Assembly (NCBI GenBank): GCA_030645355.1
Contig: JAUSNJ010000024.1
Location: 19,846-83,845, forward strand
DNA from: Rhodoferax sp.
GTDB taxonomy: Bacteria > Pseudomonadota > Gammaproteobacteria > Burkholderiales > Burkholderiaceae_C
DNA length: 64,000 nucleotides
Direction: 5' to 3'
The notes below the pieces were generated by a model. That model saw only the letters and a list, made by a program, of their open reading frames with translations, made no database searches and was not told the origin of the DNA. The stretch's first letter is position 1. Every line of letters begins with the position of its first letter. A program made the translations under genes and the position numbers. Positions 8,410 through 17,323 of this stretch are shown here, one piece after another.

Positions 8410-9699
8410 ATGAATGATCTCTTTGCCAGCCCTTCTTCTGCTTCCCTGACCACGACGGTGGTCTTTGCGCTGGCCCTGAGCCTCAGCCTGATTCTGAAAT
8501 TCTGGCTCGCCTCGCGCCAAATTCGCCACGTCGCGCAGAACCGTCATGCCGTACCAGCGGCCTTCGCAGAAAAAGTTGCGCTCGCAGCACATCAGAAGGC
8601 CGCCGATTACACCATCGCCAAAGCGCGCTTTGGCCTGCTGGAACTGGCCTGGGGTGCGGTGCTGACCATTGCCTGGACTCTGCTGGGTGGACTGTCAGCA
8701 CTGAACCAGTTGCTCGCAGGCGTACTCGAGAATCCCCTCGCCCAGCAAGTTGCGCTGCTGGCCGCATTTGTGGCCATCGGCGGACTGCTGGACCTGCCTT
8801 TTACGCTCTACCAGACCTTTGTCATCGAAGAGCGCTTTGGCTTCAACAAGACCCGTTTGACGCTATGGCTTCAGGACTTTGCCAAATCCCTGTTGTTGTC
8901 CGCATTGATCGGATTGCCCTTCATCACGCTGGTGATCTGGATGATGGGAGCAACAGGAGCGTGGTGGTGGCTGTGGGTCTGGGGCGTATGGATGGGTTTC
9001 AACCTGTTGGCGCTGCTGATTTACCCCACCTGGATTGCACCGCTGTTCAACAAGTTCCAGCCGCTGGAAGATCCACAGGTCAAGGAGCGAGTGACCGCGC
9101 TGATGGCCCGGTGTGGCTTCACCTCCAAGGGCTTCTTCGTGATGGACGGCAGCAAACGCAGCGCCCATGCCAACGCCTATTTCACCGGCTTCGGTGCCTC
9201 CAAACGTGTCGTGTTTTATGACACCCTTTTGGCACAACTGAGTCCAGCCGAAGTTGACGCGGTACTGGCCCACGAACTGGGACATTTCACGCACCGGCAT
9301 GTAATCAAGCGCATCGTCGCGATGTTTGCCTTGAGTCTGGTCGGGTTCTTTGCGCTGGGCTGGGTCAGCCAACAAGTCTGGTTTTATACTGGCCTGGGGG
9401 TCGCGCCCAACCTGGATGCACCCAATGACGCCCTGGCGCTGCTGCTGTTCATGATGGTGCTGCCGCTGCTGGGCACCTTGATGGGCCCGGTCTTCGCGCA
9501 GATGTCGCGCAAGCATGAGTTCGAGGCTGATGCCTATGCCGTGACACAGACCAGTGGCCCGGACCTGGCAAACGCACTGCTCAAGCTGTTTGAAGACAAT
9601 GCATCGACGTTGACGCCGGACCCGGTCTACGTTCAGTTTTATTACTCCCACCCACCCGCGACGGAGCGCCTGGAGCGCATCCTGGCCGCGGCCCACTGA
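8410..9699 (+). CDS. M48 family (Ste24-like) zinc metalloprotease, integral membrane
   Basis: A 429-residue polytopic membrane protein with the zinc-metalloprotease motif HELGH (residues 288-292) and the downstream Glu ligand in FEADAYAV. Several hydrophobic segments precede the active site and two or three surround it, the arrangement of Ste24/CAAX protease 1-type M48A peptidases rather than the shorter HtpX. The track ORF starts far upstream in orn antisense sequence; the ATG of MNDLFASP begins just after the divergent orn start and leads straight into the first membrane helix. It is followed after 12 bp by rsgA. Its physiological substrate is unknown to me; membrane protein quality control is a reasonable guess. 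Confidence 0.88.
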   Translation: MNDLFASPSSASLTTTVVFALALSLSLILKFWLASRQIRHVAQNRHAVPAAFAEKVALAAHQKAADYTIAKARFGLLELAWGAVLTIAWTLLGGLSALNQLLAGVLENPLAQQVALLAAFVAIGGLLDLPFTLYQTFVIEERFGFNKTRLTLWLQDFAKSLLLSALIGLPFITLVIWMMGATGAWWWLWVWGVWMGFNLLALLIYPTWIAPLFNKFQPLEDPQVKERVTALMARCGFTSKGFFVMDGSKRSAHANAYFTGFGASKRVVFYDTLLAQLSPAEVDAVLAHELGHFTHRHVIKRIVAMFALSLVGFFALGWVSQQVWFYTGLGVAPNLDAPNDALALLLFMMVLPLLGTLMGPVFAQMSRKHEFEADAYAVTQTSGPDLANALLKLFEDNASTLTPDPVYVQFYYSHPPATERLERILAAAH

Positions 9700-9711
9700 A
9701 CGCCAGCAGCC

Positions 9712-10659
9712 ATGGCAACACCCCCCCCTTTGGAAACCGGTCTCGTGATTGCCGGGCACGGCCGCCACGTGTGGGTTGAAACGCCGGACGGACGGCGCCT
9801 GATTTGCCATCCGCGCGGCAAGAAGAGCCAGACTGTCGTCGGTGACCACGTGCTGTGGCAGGCCAGCGAAGACGAAGGCACCATCGAAAAGGTGCAACCG
9901 CGGCGCAACCTGTTCTACCGGCAGGACGAAATCCGCACCAAGTCTTTTGCCGCCAATCTTGACCAGGTGCTGATCCTGATCGCAGCCGAACCTGAGTTCT
10001 CGGAGAGCCAGCTGGCGCGGGCGCTTATCGCCGCCGAAGCCGAACACATCCAGCCCATCATTGCCGTCAACAAGAGCGATCTGGCCGAGCCATTCCAGCG
10101 CGCCTGGGCGCGCATGGGCGTGTACCGCGACATGGGCTACACCGTACTGCCGATGGCACTGAAACCCAAGGGAGACACCACCCTCGACACGGAGCACCAC
10201 CTGGACGTTGTGCTCGCGGGCAAAACCACGCTGGTGCTGGGTCCGTCGGGGTCCGGAAAGAGCACCCTGATCAACCGCTTGATTCCCGACGCGCAGGTGC
10301 TCACCAACGCCATCTCAACGGCGCTGAACTCCGGCAAGCACACCACCACCAGCACCACGCTGTATTGGGTGGATATGGCCAAGACCACGGCGGTGATCGA
10401 CTCTCCCGGTTTTCAGGAATTCGGTCTGAACCACATCGAGCCCATGCACCTGGCCAGCCTGATGCCCGACATCAAGGCACACGCCAGCGACTGCAAGTTC
10501 TACAACTGCAGCCACTTGCATGAGCCGGGCTGCGGTGTGATTGCCGCTCTACAAAAAATCTCTGATGGCTATTTGGCCCCTGGCCCCCGTGAAATAAGCA
10601 TGAATCGCTACAAAATATATAGCAATTTATTCGCCGAGCTTTCGCAGAAGCGGTATTGA
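9712..10659 (+). CDS. rsgA: Ribosome small-subunit-dependent GTPase A
   Basis: Circularly permuted GTPase that checks late 30S maturation. An N-terminal OB-fold is followed by the G motifs in permuted order: G4 NKSD (about residue 122), then the P-loop GPSGSGKST (about 177-185), then G3 DSPGF. A C-terminal zinc-binding segment with Cys-(5)-Cys-His pattern (CKFYNCSHLHEPGC, about 261-274) is present. Its 315 residues are normal. The last 30 codons include a copy of the dispersed repeat, which appears to have been adapted as the C-terminal helix (EISMNRYKIYSNLF). It sits 12 bp downstream of the M48 protease gene and converges on a CobD-like gene. Confidence 0.95.
   Translation: MATPPPLETGLVIAGHGRHVWVETPDGRRLICHPRGKKSQTVVGDHVLWQASEDEGTIEKVQPRRNLFYRQDEIRTKSFAANLDQVLILIAAEPEFSESQLARALIAAEAEHIQPIIAVNKSDLAEPFQRAWARMGVYRDMGYTVLPMALKPKGDTTLDTEHHLDVVLAGKTTLVLGPSGSGKSTLINRLIPDAQVLTNAISTALNSGKHTTTSTTLYWVDMAKTTAVIDSPGFQEFGLNHIEPMHLASLMPDIKAHASDCKFYNCSHLHEPGCGVIAALQKISDGYLAPGPREISMNRYKIYSNLFAELSQKRY
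10571..10623 (-). repeat. Dispersed repeat, copy at the 3' end of rsgA
   Basis: Read on the minus strand it is GCTATATATTTTGTAGC, then ..TTTCACGGGGGCCAGGGGCC, the same layout as the intergenic copies. It covers about residues 287-304 of RsgA in an antisense orientation, so the repeat contributes codons to a housekeeping GTPase. Confidence 0.65.
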
Positions 10660-10665
10660 CCGGCC

Positions 10666-11586
10666 CTACCCCAGCAGCCTGGCCAGCGACAGCAGCGCCA
10701 AAAAAACCATCCACATCACGACGGTGCGCCACACCAGCCCGACCACGGCACGCAGGTGCACGGGCTGTGGCGTTTGCCCTGCTCCCGGGCTCTCCGGCTC
10801 GCCCAGTTTGACGTTGACCGCGCCGGCGGTGGCTGCCAGCACGACGCCGTCGTTGTCACCCGGAAACTGGGCTTCGTGCTGGCGCCAGCTGTCCACGGCT
10901 TCCTCAAAGCTGCCGACAAAGGCAAACCCCAGCGCCGTGATGCGGGCGGGCACCCAATCCATGACATACCAGGCAAGGCTGGCGGCCGCTTTCAGTGCAT
11001 CACTCAGTGGCGCAAGGGAGGGACGATTGGGACGGTTGGCATAGCTGGCAAAGTATTCGCCGATCCGGTACAACACTGCGCCCGCCGGACCCAGGCCCAT
11101 CGCAGCCAGCAAGGAGTACCAGGCGAACACGCCAAACACGTGGCGATGGGCGCTCAAAACGGAGTGTTCAATCACATGCCGCACAATCTGGCTGCGCGGC
11201 AAGGCACTGACGTCCATGCGCATCCATAGCGCCAGCTGTTGCCGCGCCACATCTTCCTCGCCCGCCAGCAACGCATCGCGGATCACGGTGAAGTGGTGGC
11301 TGAACTGGCGAAATCCCAGGGTGGCGTACAAAATCGCAGTGCTCCACACCGCTGCGGCAATCCACCCCAGTGACCACACCAGCAGCCAATGGACGCCGCA
11401 GGCAACCACTGCGGGGGCTACGACTGCAATCCACCACGCCAGCCAGCTATGGTGCGGCTTGCCTGTATCCAGATTGCGAACCACCCAGCGCACCCAGTTG
11501 CGCACCCCCAGATGAACAGGATTGCCTTGCCCCAGAGGCCGTGCCTGCTCCAGCAGCAGCGCAAATAGTATGGAGAGAAAACTCAT
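10666..11586 (-). CDS. CobD/CbiB (AmpE-like) family membrane protein
   Basis: A 306-residue polytopic membrane protein. It opens with a leucine-rich hydrophobic stretch (LSILFALLLEQARPL), has hydrophobic segments around 50-95, 150-170 and 280-300, and carries the conserved RDAL-like segment in FTVIRDALLAGEEDVAR. This pattern fits the CobD/CbiB-AmpE superfamily. No other cobalamin gene is nearby, so a role in adenosylcobinamide synthesis is not supported by context; many Burkholderiales carry this paralogue as an orphan. The function remains open. It converges with rsgA (6 bp between stops) and follows the Nudix gene on the same strand. Confidence 0.7.
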   Translation of the reverse strand: MSFLSILFALLLEQARPLGQGNPVHLGVRNWVRWVVRNLDTGKPHHSWLAWWIAVVAPAVVACGVHWLLVWSLGWIAAAVWSTAILYATLGFRQFSHHFTVIRDALLAGEEDVARQQLALWMRMDVSALPRSQIVRHVIEHSVLSAHRHVFGVFAWYSLLAAMGLGPAGAVLYRIGEYFASYANRPNRPSLAPLSDALKAAASLAWYVMDWVPARITALGFAFVGSFEEAVDSWRQHEAQFPGDNDGVVLAATAGAVNVKLGEPESPGAGQTPQPVHLRAVVGLVWRTVVMWMVFLALLSLARLLG

Positions 11587-11615
11587 GGGGCAATCATAGC
11601 GACTGCCTGCGCAGC

Positions 11616-12293
11616 TCAGTCCAGCAGGAACCGATAAAAGTTACGCAGCATGCCGGCGGTTGCACCCCAGATAAAGCGCTCGGCCTTGGCATCCACATAG
11701 GGCATGGACAGCCACTCGCGGCGAGCGCCCGCCCATTCGACCGCATGGCGGTGGTGGTTGGCGGGGTCCATCAAAAAGTCCAGTGGCACTTCAAAGACAT
11801 CCGCAACTTCATGCGGATTGGCGGTCACCACATGCTCCGCCTGGACCAGTGCCACCACAGGCGTCACGATGAAGGCGCTGCCGGTCGTATAGATCGGCAA
11901 AGTGCCCAGCACCTCCACAAACTTGCGATCCAGGCCGATTTCCTCCTGCGCCTCGCGCAAGGCGGTATCCACCGCGTTGGAATCGTCCGGGTCCGCCTTG
12001 CCGCCAGGAAAAGCAATTTGTCCGGAATGGCTGGACAGATGGGTGGTGCGCTCGGTCAACAACACGGTCAGGCCCTGGTCCCGCATGACCAGCGGAATCA
12101 GCACTGACGCATGCACAGCAGGCCGTTCTGAAAAACGAGGCTCGGCCAGCAACTCGGGCGTCCAGCTATGGGCTGCTGCAAAGCGCTGCGCCAGCGCCTG
12201 CGGTTGCATGACGCGCGGCTGCACCTTTGGCAGGTGACGGTCAACACCGATCACCGGAACCTGGCGTGGGTCAAAGGACGGCAAAACAGTCAT
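11616..12293 (-). CDS. CoA pyrophosphatase-type Nudix hydrolase
   Basis: Probable NudL-type hydrolase cutting coenzyme A or related dinucleotides. The UPF0035/CoA signature (LLTERTTHLSSHSGQIAFPGG) runs directly into the Nudix box, which ends REAQEEIGL near residue 120. The track ORF starts 57 residues upstream inside the rplS region; the ATG used (MTVLPSFDP) gives 225 residues. This ATG follows the last U of the rplS terminator immediately, with no convincing Shine-Dalgarno sequence, so either read-through or a later start (for example MQPQALAQ) must be considered. Confidence 0.85.
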   Translation of the reverse strand: MTVLPSFDPRQVPVIGVDRHLPKVQPRVMQPQALAQRFAAAHSWTPELLAEPRFSERPAVHASVLIPLVMRDQGLTVLLTERTTHLSSHSGQIAFPGGKADPDDSNAVDTALREAQEEIGLDRKFVEVLGTLPIYTTGSAFIVTPVVALVQAEHVVTANPHEVADVFEVPLDFLMDPANHHRHAVEWAGARREWLSMPYVDAKAERFIWGATAGMLRNFYRFLLD

Positions 12294-12327
12294 AAAAAAA
12301 CCGCCACAAGCTTGCGCCGGGCGGTTT
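12294..12327 (-). terminator. Rho-independent terminator of the rpsP-rplS operon
   Basis: On the minus strand AAACCGCC..loop..GGCGGTTT is followed by an uninterrupted T-run. It lies 21 bp past the rplS stop, and its T-run ends at the first base of the Nudix gene start codon. Confidence 0.92.
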
Positions 12328-12348
12328 CGCTGAAGACACGGTTTGGAA

Positions 12349-12720
12349 TTAAACCGCGGTCTTCTTGGCTGGCAGTTTTTCCTTGATACGTGCCGACTTG
12401 CCGCTGCGGTCGCGCAGGTAGTACAGCTTGGCGCGGCGCACATCACCACGGCGCTTGACTTCAATGCCGGCGATCAGCGGGCTGTAGGTCTGGAACGTAC
12501 GCTCCACGCCTTCACCGCTGGAGATCTTGCGCACGATGAAGCCACTGTTGAGGCCACGGTTGCGCTTGGCGATCACGACGCCTTCGTAAGCCTGCACGCG
12601 CTTGCGCGTGCCTTCGACCACGTTGACGCTCACCACCACGGTGTCACCGGGAGCGAAATCAGGAATGGTTTTACCCAGGCGAGCAATTTCTTCTTGCTCA
12701 AGAGTTTGGATCAGGTTCAT
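12349..12720 (-). CDS. rplS: 50S ribosomal protein L19
   Basis: Large-subunit protein at the 30S-50S interface. The 123-residue product shows the family core ([22 protein letters not shown], then [16 protein letters not shown]) and ends in a basic tail. The track ORF runs upstream; the ATG of [11 protein letters not shown] has AAGGA eight bases before it. It is last gene of rpsP-rimM-trmD-rplS and is followed by a strong terminator. Confidence 0.97.
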   Translation of the reverse strand: MNLIQTLEQEEIARLGKTIPDFAPGDTVVVSVNVVEGTRKRVQAYEGVVIAKRNRGLNSGFIVRKISSGEGVERTFQTYSPLIAGIEVKRRGDVRRAKLYYLRDRSGKSARIKEKLPAKKTAV

Positions 12721-12825
12721 GTTTTTCCTTCGTAATCGTGTATGCGCCGGCACCGGTTGGTGCAAAGCGGGCAAACTGCCGCTTTGGCCGTACAGAGGAT
12801 TGGTTAGCCTGCCATTATAGCAAGT

Positions 12826-13572
12826 TCATCGCCGACCAGCCAGAAGCGCCTCGTCCTGCTGGCTCAGCAGGCCTGCGCCACGCGCCACTTCCAGCAAATC
12901 AGGGCGGTGCACTGCGGTAAATTGCAGGCGCTGATCACGCCGCCAGCGCTCGATCTGGCCATGGTGGCCGGATAACAGGACGTCGGGCACTCGGTGGCCA
13001 TCCCATTCTTCCGGGCGCGTGTAGTGCGGGCAATCCAGCAGGCCATCCAGCGACGGATTGAAGCTGTCCAGGTGGTGGCTATCCGCGTCCGACAGCACGC
13101 CCGGCTGCAGGCGCGCCACGGCGTCCAGCAATGCGATGGCCGGAACTTCGCCACCCGACAATACAAAATCCCCCAGACTGATCTGCTCGTCCACATGGGT
13201 ATCAATGAATCGCTGGTCAATGCCTTCATAGCGGCCGCAGACCAGAATCGCGCCCGAACTGCCGGACCAGCGCTGAACCGCCGCGTGGTCCAGGCGCTTG
13301 CCAATGGGTGAAAACAGCACCACCGGGGCGCCGTCATTGCGTTGGGACCGAATGTGGGCGAGTGCCAACTGTAGGGGTTGCGCCATCATCACCATGCCAG
13401 GCCCGCCGCCAAAGGGTCTGTCGTCCACGCGACGGTAATTGCCGGTGGCAAAGTCCCGCGGATTGGAAAACTGGACATCTACCTGCCCGGACTCAAAGGC
13501 GCGCCGGGTGATGCCAACGGTCAGAAACGGAGTGAAAAGCTCAGGAAAAAGAGTGACGACATCGAAGCGCAT
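12826..13572 (-). CDS. trmD: tRNA (guanine-N1)-methyltransferase
   Basis: SPOUT-class enzyme making m1G37 in tRNAs to prevent +1 frameshifting, using S-adenosylmethionine. The trefoil-knot cofactor site is clear (CGRYEGIDQRFIDTHVDEQ then LSGGE). The N-terminal MRFDVVTLFPELF and FGGGPGMVM motifs are the usual ones. At 248 residues it is full length. It begins 10 bp after the rimM stop, and a gap of about 105 bp separates it from rplS, longer than the other gaps of the operon. Confidence 0.97.
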   Translation of the reverse strand: MRFDVVTLFPELFTPFLTVGITRRAFESGQVDVQFSNPRDFATGNYRRVDDRPFGGGPGMVMMAQPLQLALAHIRSQRNDGAPVVLFSPIGKRLDHAAVQRWSGSSGAILVCGRYEGIDQRFIDTHVDEQISLGDFVLSGGEVPAIALLDAVARLQPGVLSDADSHHLDSFNPSLDGLLDCPHYTRPEEWDGHRVPDVLLSGHHGQIERWRRDQRLQFTAVHRPDLLEVARGAGLLSQQDEALLAGRR

Positions 13573-13582
13573 GCGCCTGGAC

Positions 13583-14146
13583 TCAGTAGTCGGTTTGCCA
13601 GTCCACGCGGATGCGGCGTGCCGTCAGGTCCACATCATCCACATAGGCAGCCACAAACGGGATCATGCGTTCACAGGTCTTGCCGTCTTCCTGGTATTCC
13701 ATCACCAGCACGGTTTGCGCTCCGGTGGACAGCAACTCCTTGACCACCCCCAAGGCTTCGTCCTGGCGATTCACCACATCCAGGCCAATCAGATCGACCC
13801 AATAGTATTCATCCTGGGCGGCCGTCGGAAAACTGGAGCGTGAGACAAAAATGCGGGATCCGCGCAGGGCTTCAGCAGCGGTGCGGTCGTCCACACCATG
13901 GGCGGTGGCGACTACCGTGTCAGAGTGTTCCTTGGCTTCCTTGACGGACAGTTGGGCGACACCCGTGAACGTCTGCGCACCGCGCTCGGTGGGCAATAGA
14001 AACCAGCGTTTGGAAGAAAAAAGCGCCTCTGGATCGGCACTGTAGGGCAGGACTTTGAACCAACCCTTGACGCCCCACGCGTCCGCAATCCGTCCGACTT
14101 CAATGGCATCCGCTGGCAATTCAGCAGCTTCGAGTCCGGTGAGCAT
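13583..14146 (-). CDS. rimM: Ribosome maturation factor RimM
   Basis: 30S maturation factor that binds S19. The N-terminal beta-barrel begins with the family motif EVGRIADAWGVKGWFKVLP, and the C-terminal PRC barrel has DEYYWVDLIGLDV. The track ORF uses an upstream TTG; the ATG of MLTGLEAAELP gives 187 residues and is the first in-frame ATG. It lies between rpsP (54 bp upstream) and trmD (10 bp downstream), as in most proteobacteria. Confidence 0.95.
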   Translation of the reverse strand: MLTGLEAAELPADAIEVGRIADAWGVKGWFKVLPYSADPEALFSSKRWFLLPTERGAQTFTGVAQLSVKEAKEHSDTVVATAHGVDDRTAAEALRGSRIFVSRSSFPTAAQDEYYWVDLIGLDVVNRQDEALGVVKELLSTGAQTVLVMEYQEDGKTCERMIPFVAAYVDDVDLTARRIRVDWQTDY

Positions 14147-14200
14147 GCGCGTAGGGTGCCGGTCAGAGGGCGATCGCCCTCCTCGCAGCAACTTGGCCTA

Positions 14201-14452
14201 TTAAGCGGCCTTCTTGGCCGCTTGCTGGATCAGGCGTTCCACAGTGGGAGAAGCCTGTGCGCCAACGCCTTGCCAGTAAGTCAGACGATCCTGCGCAATG
14301 CGGATGCTTTCTTCGTTGGCCGTTGCAATGGGGTTGTAAAAACCGATACGCTCGATGAAGCGTCCATCACGGCGTGTGCGCTTGTCAGCCACAACGATAT
14401 TGAAAAACGGGCGTGCTTTAGCACCGCCACGGGCGAGTCGAATGACGACCAT
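14201..14452 (-). CDS. rpsP: 30S ribosomal protein S16
   Basis: Small-subunit assembly protein of 83 residues with the conserved opening [17 protein letters not shown] and the IERIGFYNP motif. It is the first gene of rpsP-rimM-trmD-rplS; an AAGGAT sequence precedes its ATG. The 120-bp gap to the divergent acetyltransferase gene should hold the operon promoter, although I could not assign -35/-10 boxes with confidence. Confidence 0.98.
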   Translation of the reverse strand: MVVIRLARGGAKARPFFNIVVADKRTRRDGRFIERIGFYNPIATANEESIRIAQDRLTYWQGVGAQASPTVERLIQQAAKKAA

Positions 14453-14572
14453 GATTTATCCTTTGGGTGGCAGAAATTGCTTTCCACCATGTAATTCAAA
14501 GTTGAGACACGCAACTGACCACCCGGCCAGTGACACTCTGAATAGCTTTCCATTATAACCTGTAAGAGATTC

Positions 14573-15106
14573 ATGACCAAGATTCGCCCCAGCACGGACG
14601 CTGACATCCCGACCATTACCGCCATTTATGCCCACCACGTACTGAACGGAACCGGTACCTTTGAGACGGACCCGCCCAGCGAACAGGACATGGCGCAACG
14701 CCGCGCCGATGTTCTGTCCAAGGGACTCCCCTATCTAGTCGTGGAGTACGCGGGCAACGTCGTCGGCTTTGCATACTGCCAGTGGTTCAAGCCCCGTCCG
14801 GCCTACCGTTTTTCCGCCGAAGACTCCATTTATCTGGCCGCGTCCGCCCATGGCAAAGGACTGGGCCGACTGCTGCTGGTGGAACTGATGGCTCAGGCCG
14901 AGCGCGCCGGCGTGCGCAAGCTGATTGCCGTCATCGGTGATTCCGCCAACCATGGCTCCGTTGGAGTACACAAGGCCTGCGGATTCAATCCCGTTGGGGT
15001 TCTGGCCAACTGTGGCTGGAAATTCGACCGCTGGCTGGATGTTGTGTTGATGGATCGCACCATAGGGCTGGGCAGCTCCGAGGCTCCGGCACAATCGCAG
15101 ACATGA
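14573..15106 (+). CDS. GNAT-family N-acetyltransferase (phosphinothricin acetyltransferase-like)
   Basis: A 177-residue acetyl-CoA-dependent transferase of the PAT/MddA subgroup. The opening IRPSTDADIPTITAIYAHHV with TGTFE shortly after, the acetyl-CoA loop HGKGLGRLLL (about 107-116), and the C-terminal NHGSVGVHKACGF motif with its tryptophan-rich end match that subgroup. Members acetylate phosphinothricin, methionine sulfone/sulfoximine or related amino acids; which applies here cannot be told. Its stop overlaps the start of the following small membrane protein gene (ATGA), implying translational coupling. Confidence 0.85.
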   Translation: MTKIRPSTDADIPTITAIYAHHVLNGTGTFETDPPSEQDMAQRRADVLSKGLPYLVVEYAGNVVGFAYCQWFKPRPAYRFSAEDSIYLAASAHGKGLGRLLLVELMAQAERAGVRKLIAVIGDSANHGSVGVHKACGFNPVGVLANCGWKFDRWLDVVLMDRTIGLGSSEAPAQSQT

Positions 15107-15576
15107 AAAACAAAACCCTGGCCACCTGGCTTGCTTTCGCCGGTGGCCCGCTTGGACTGCACCGCATTTACCTGTTTGGCGTGACAGACCGCCTGGCCTG
15201 GCTCCTGCCAATCCCTACACTGATGGGACTCTATGGTGTGTACCGCGCACGCTCAGTGGGTCTGGATGACACCTGGAGCTGGGTACTGATTCCAATGCTG
15301 GGCTTCACCATTGCCGGTTGCACCATCAACGCCCTTGTGTATGGCCTGACGGCGGCTGACAAGTGGAACAAGCGCTTCAATCCCGGCGCGCCATCCGACG
15401 CAGCAAGCGGTCAAACCAACTGGTTCACCGTGGGGGCGCTGGTCACGTCACTCCTGGTCGGAACCACGGTTCTGATGGCCAGCCTGGCCTTCAGTTTTCA
15501 GCACTACTTCGAATACCAGGTTGGGGAGGCCCGGTTGATCTCGCAACCAATGGATGTCAAAAAATCTTCAGACTGA
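15103..15576 (+). CDS. Small polytopic membrane protein with TM2-like N-terminus
   Basis: A 157-residue protein with about four membrane segments (residues 5-20, 33-48, 62-84, 107-130). The start (LATWLAFAGGPLGLHRIYLFG) resembles the TM2-domain signature in which a Gly-rich helix is followed by G-x-HR-x-Y. I do not recognise a function. The start ATG overlaps the acetyltransferase stop, and the last 20 bp overlap the 3' end of the convergent phosphate transporter gene. Confidence 0.75.
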   Translation: MKNKTLATWLAFAGGPLGLHRIYLFGVTDRLAWLLPIPTLMGLYGVYRARSVGLDDTWSWVLIPMLGFTIAGCTINALVYGLTAADKWNKRFNPGAPSDAASGQTNWFTVGALVTSLLVGTTVLMASLAFSFQHYFEYQVGEARLISQPMDVKKSSD

Positions 15577-16567
15577 TCCAGTAGGCCACCGCCGCCACAA
15601 ATGCACTGGCGGGAATCGTAAAGATCCAGGCCCAGACGATGTTGCCGGCAACGCCCCAGCGCACGGCACTGGCGCGTTGGGTTGAGCCGACGCCGACAAT
15701 CGCACCGGTAATGGTGTGGGTCGTCGACACCGGGATACCCAATGCTGTCGCGAGAAACAACGTGATGGCGCCCCCCGTTTCGGCACAAAAGCCGCCCACG
15801 GGTTTGAGCTTGGTGATTTTCTGCCCCATGGTCTTCACGATGCGCCAGCCGCCAAACATGGTGCCCGCACCAATCGCCGTGTAGCAGCACAGGATGACCC
15901 AGGTGGGGGGTGATGCCGCTCCGGCAGCGGTGTAGCCCGTTGCAATCAGCAGCATCCAGATGATGCCTATGGTCTTTTGCGCGTCGTTACCGCCGTGGCC
16001 CAGGCTGTACGCGCCAGCGGACACGAGTTGCAGGCGTCGAAACCATTTGTCGACCTTGGAGGGCCGGCTCCTGCGGAATACCCAGGCCACCGCAACCATC
16101 ATGAGGGAGCCCAAAACAAAACCCAGCACGGGCGACACGAAGATGAAGACAACGGTCTTGAGAATCCCCGCCGACACCAGTGTTCCCGCGCCGGACTTGG
16201 CAATCACCGCCCCCACAACTCCACCGATCAGTGCGTGCGAAGAACTGCTGGGGATCCCGTAATACCAGGTGATGACATTCCAGGTGATCGCTCCCAGCAG
16301 CGCACCAAAGACCACATGGGTATCGACCACGCCCGGTTGAACAATGCCTTTGCCCACCGTCGCTGCCACACTTAGCTGAAAGACAAAAATCGCGATGACA
16401 TTGAAGAAGGCCGCGAAAAGAATGGCTTGACCTGGCTTCAGGACACCCGTGGACACCACGGTTGCGATCGAGTTCGCAGCGTCATGAAAACCATTCATGA
16501 AGTCGAACAACAGGGCCAGCACCACCAGCAAGACTACTACCCACAGGGCCGTTTGTACGGTTTCCAT
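15557..16567 (-). CDS. pit: Low-affinity inorganic phosphate transporter (PiT family)
   Basis: Proton- or metal-phosphate-coupled phosphate permease, a 336-residue polytopic membrane protein. The duplicated PiT signatures are visible: FDFMNGFHDAANSIATVVSTG at the N-terminus and GIPVSTTHTITGAIVGVG in the second half, plus PSSSSHALIGG in the middle. The track start is 16 residues upstream; the ATG of METVQTALW is used because it leads directly into the first helix. It lies 19 bp downstream of a DUF47 gene, the standard partner of pit, so both are probably one transcript. Confidence 0.93.
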   Translation of the reverse strand: METVQTALWVVVLLVVLALLFDFMNGFHDAANSIATVVSTGVLKPGQAILFAAFFNVIAIFVFQLSVAATVGKGIVQPGVVDTHVVFGALLGAITWNVITWYYGIPSSSSHALIGGVVGAVIAKSGAGTLVSAGILKTVVFIFVSPVLGFVLGSLMMVAVAWVFRRSRPSKVDKWFRRLQLVSAGAYSLGHGGNDAQKTIGIIWMLLIATGYTAAGAASPPTWVILCCYTAIGAGTMFGGWRIVKTMGQKITKLKPVGGFCAETGGAITLFLATALGIPVSTTHTITGAIVGVGSTQRASAVRWGVAGNIVWAWIFTIPASAFVAAVAYWISLKIF

Positions 16568-16586
16568 CGTCGTATCCGCGACCGGT

Positions 16587-17234
16587 TCAGGAATTCTCGA
16601 GGACGATGCCCTCAATCACATTGGCCACGTCTTCGCACTTGTCGGTAATGGTTTCCAGCAACTCATAGATCGCCTTGAGTTTGATGACTTCACGCACGTC
16701 CGGTTCCTCGCGGAACAGCTTGCTCATGGCAGTGCGCATCACGCGATCCGCGTCCGATTCCAGCCGGTCGATCTCTTCACAGGTCTTCAACGCGGCCTCG
16801 GCGGTGGATGGCTCTGCGATATTGCCCAACAACTTGACGGCATCACGTAAGCGCTCGCAGCACTTCACACTCAAATCGGTCAAGCGGGTAATTTCCTCCG
16901 TCATGTGGCGCACGTCATACAGCGCCATGGTTTCGGCAGAATCCTGGATCAGATCCGCCACATCGTCCATGGTGTTGATCAACGAGTGGATCTGCTCGCG
17001 GTCAATCGGCGTGATGAAAGTGATGTGGATGGCTTTGTTGCATTCGTGCGTGACGCGGTCGGCTGCGCGTTCGGCATCATCCACTTCCTGGTTGTATTTG
17101 GCGCGCAGGTCCAGGTCCGCGTAATTGGCGACCAGTTTGGAAAAGGCGTGCGCCGCTTCCACAATACGGTCCGCATGCTGGTTGAACATTTCAAAAAAAT
17201 TGCCCTCACGCGGCAGAAGTTTTCCAAACAGCAT
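16587..17234 (-). CDS. DUF47 (PhoU-like) family protein, Pit accessory
   Basis: A 215-residue, all-helical protein of the DUF47/TIGR00153 group, related to PhoU. It opens with MLFGKLLPREGNFFEMFNQHA, and acidic/His-rich patches such as NTMDDVADLIQDSAETM are consistent with metal-binding PhoU folds. The gene directly precedes pit, as in many bacteria, and is thought to modulate that transporter. The track starts at a TTG; the internal ATG has GAAGGA seven bases upstream and is preferred. Confidence 0.9.
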   Translation of the reverse strand: MLFGKLLPREGNFFEMFNQHADRIVEAAHAFSKLVANYADLDLRAKYNQEVDDAERAADRVTHECNKAIHITFITPIDREQIHSLINTMDDVADLIQDSAETMALYDVRHMTEEITRLTDLSVKCCERLRDAVKLLGNIAEPSTAEAALKTCEEIDRLESDADRVMRTAMSKLFREEPDVREVIKLKAIYELLETITDKCEDVANVIEGIVLENS

Positions 17235-17323
17235 CACGATTCCTTCACCCAAAAGACCAACAACTTGACGTTTTCAAGACGGCGAAGTTTAACCGCCCCG
17301 GGATTGCTCCTCTCCAGCACCCG

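Noticed and set aside
8863-10200. 445-residue minus-strand ORF opposite the M48 protease and rsgA
   Set aside because: It spans two real plus-strand genes and shows only antisense composition.
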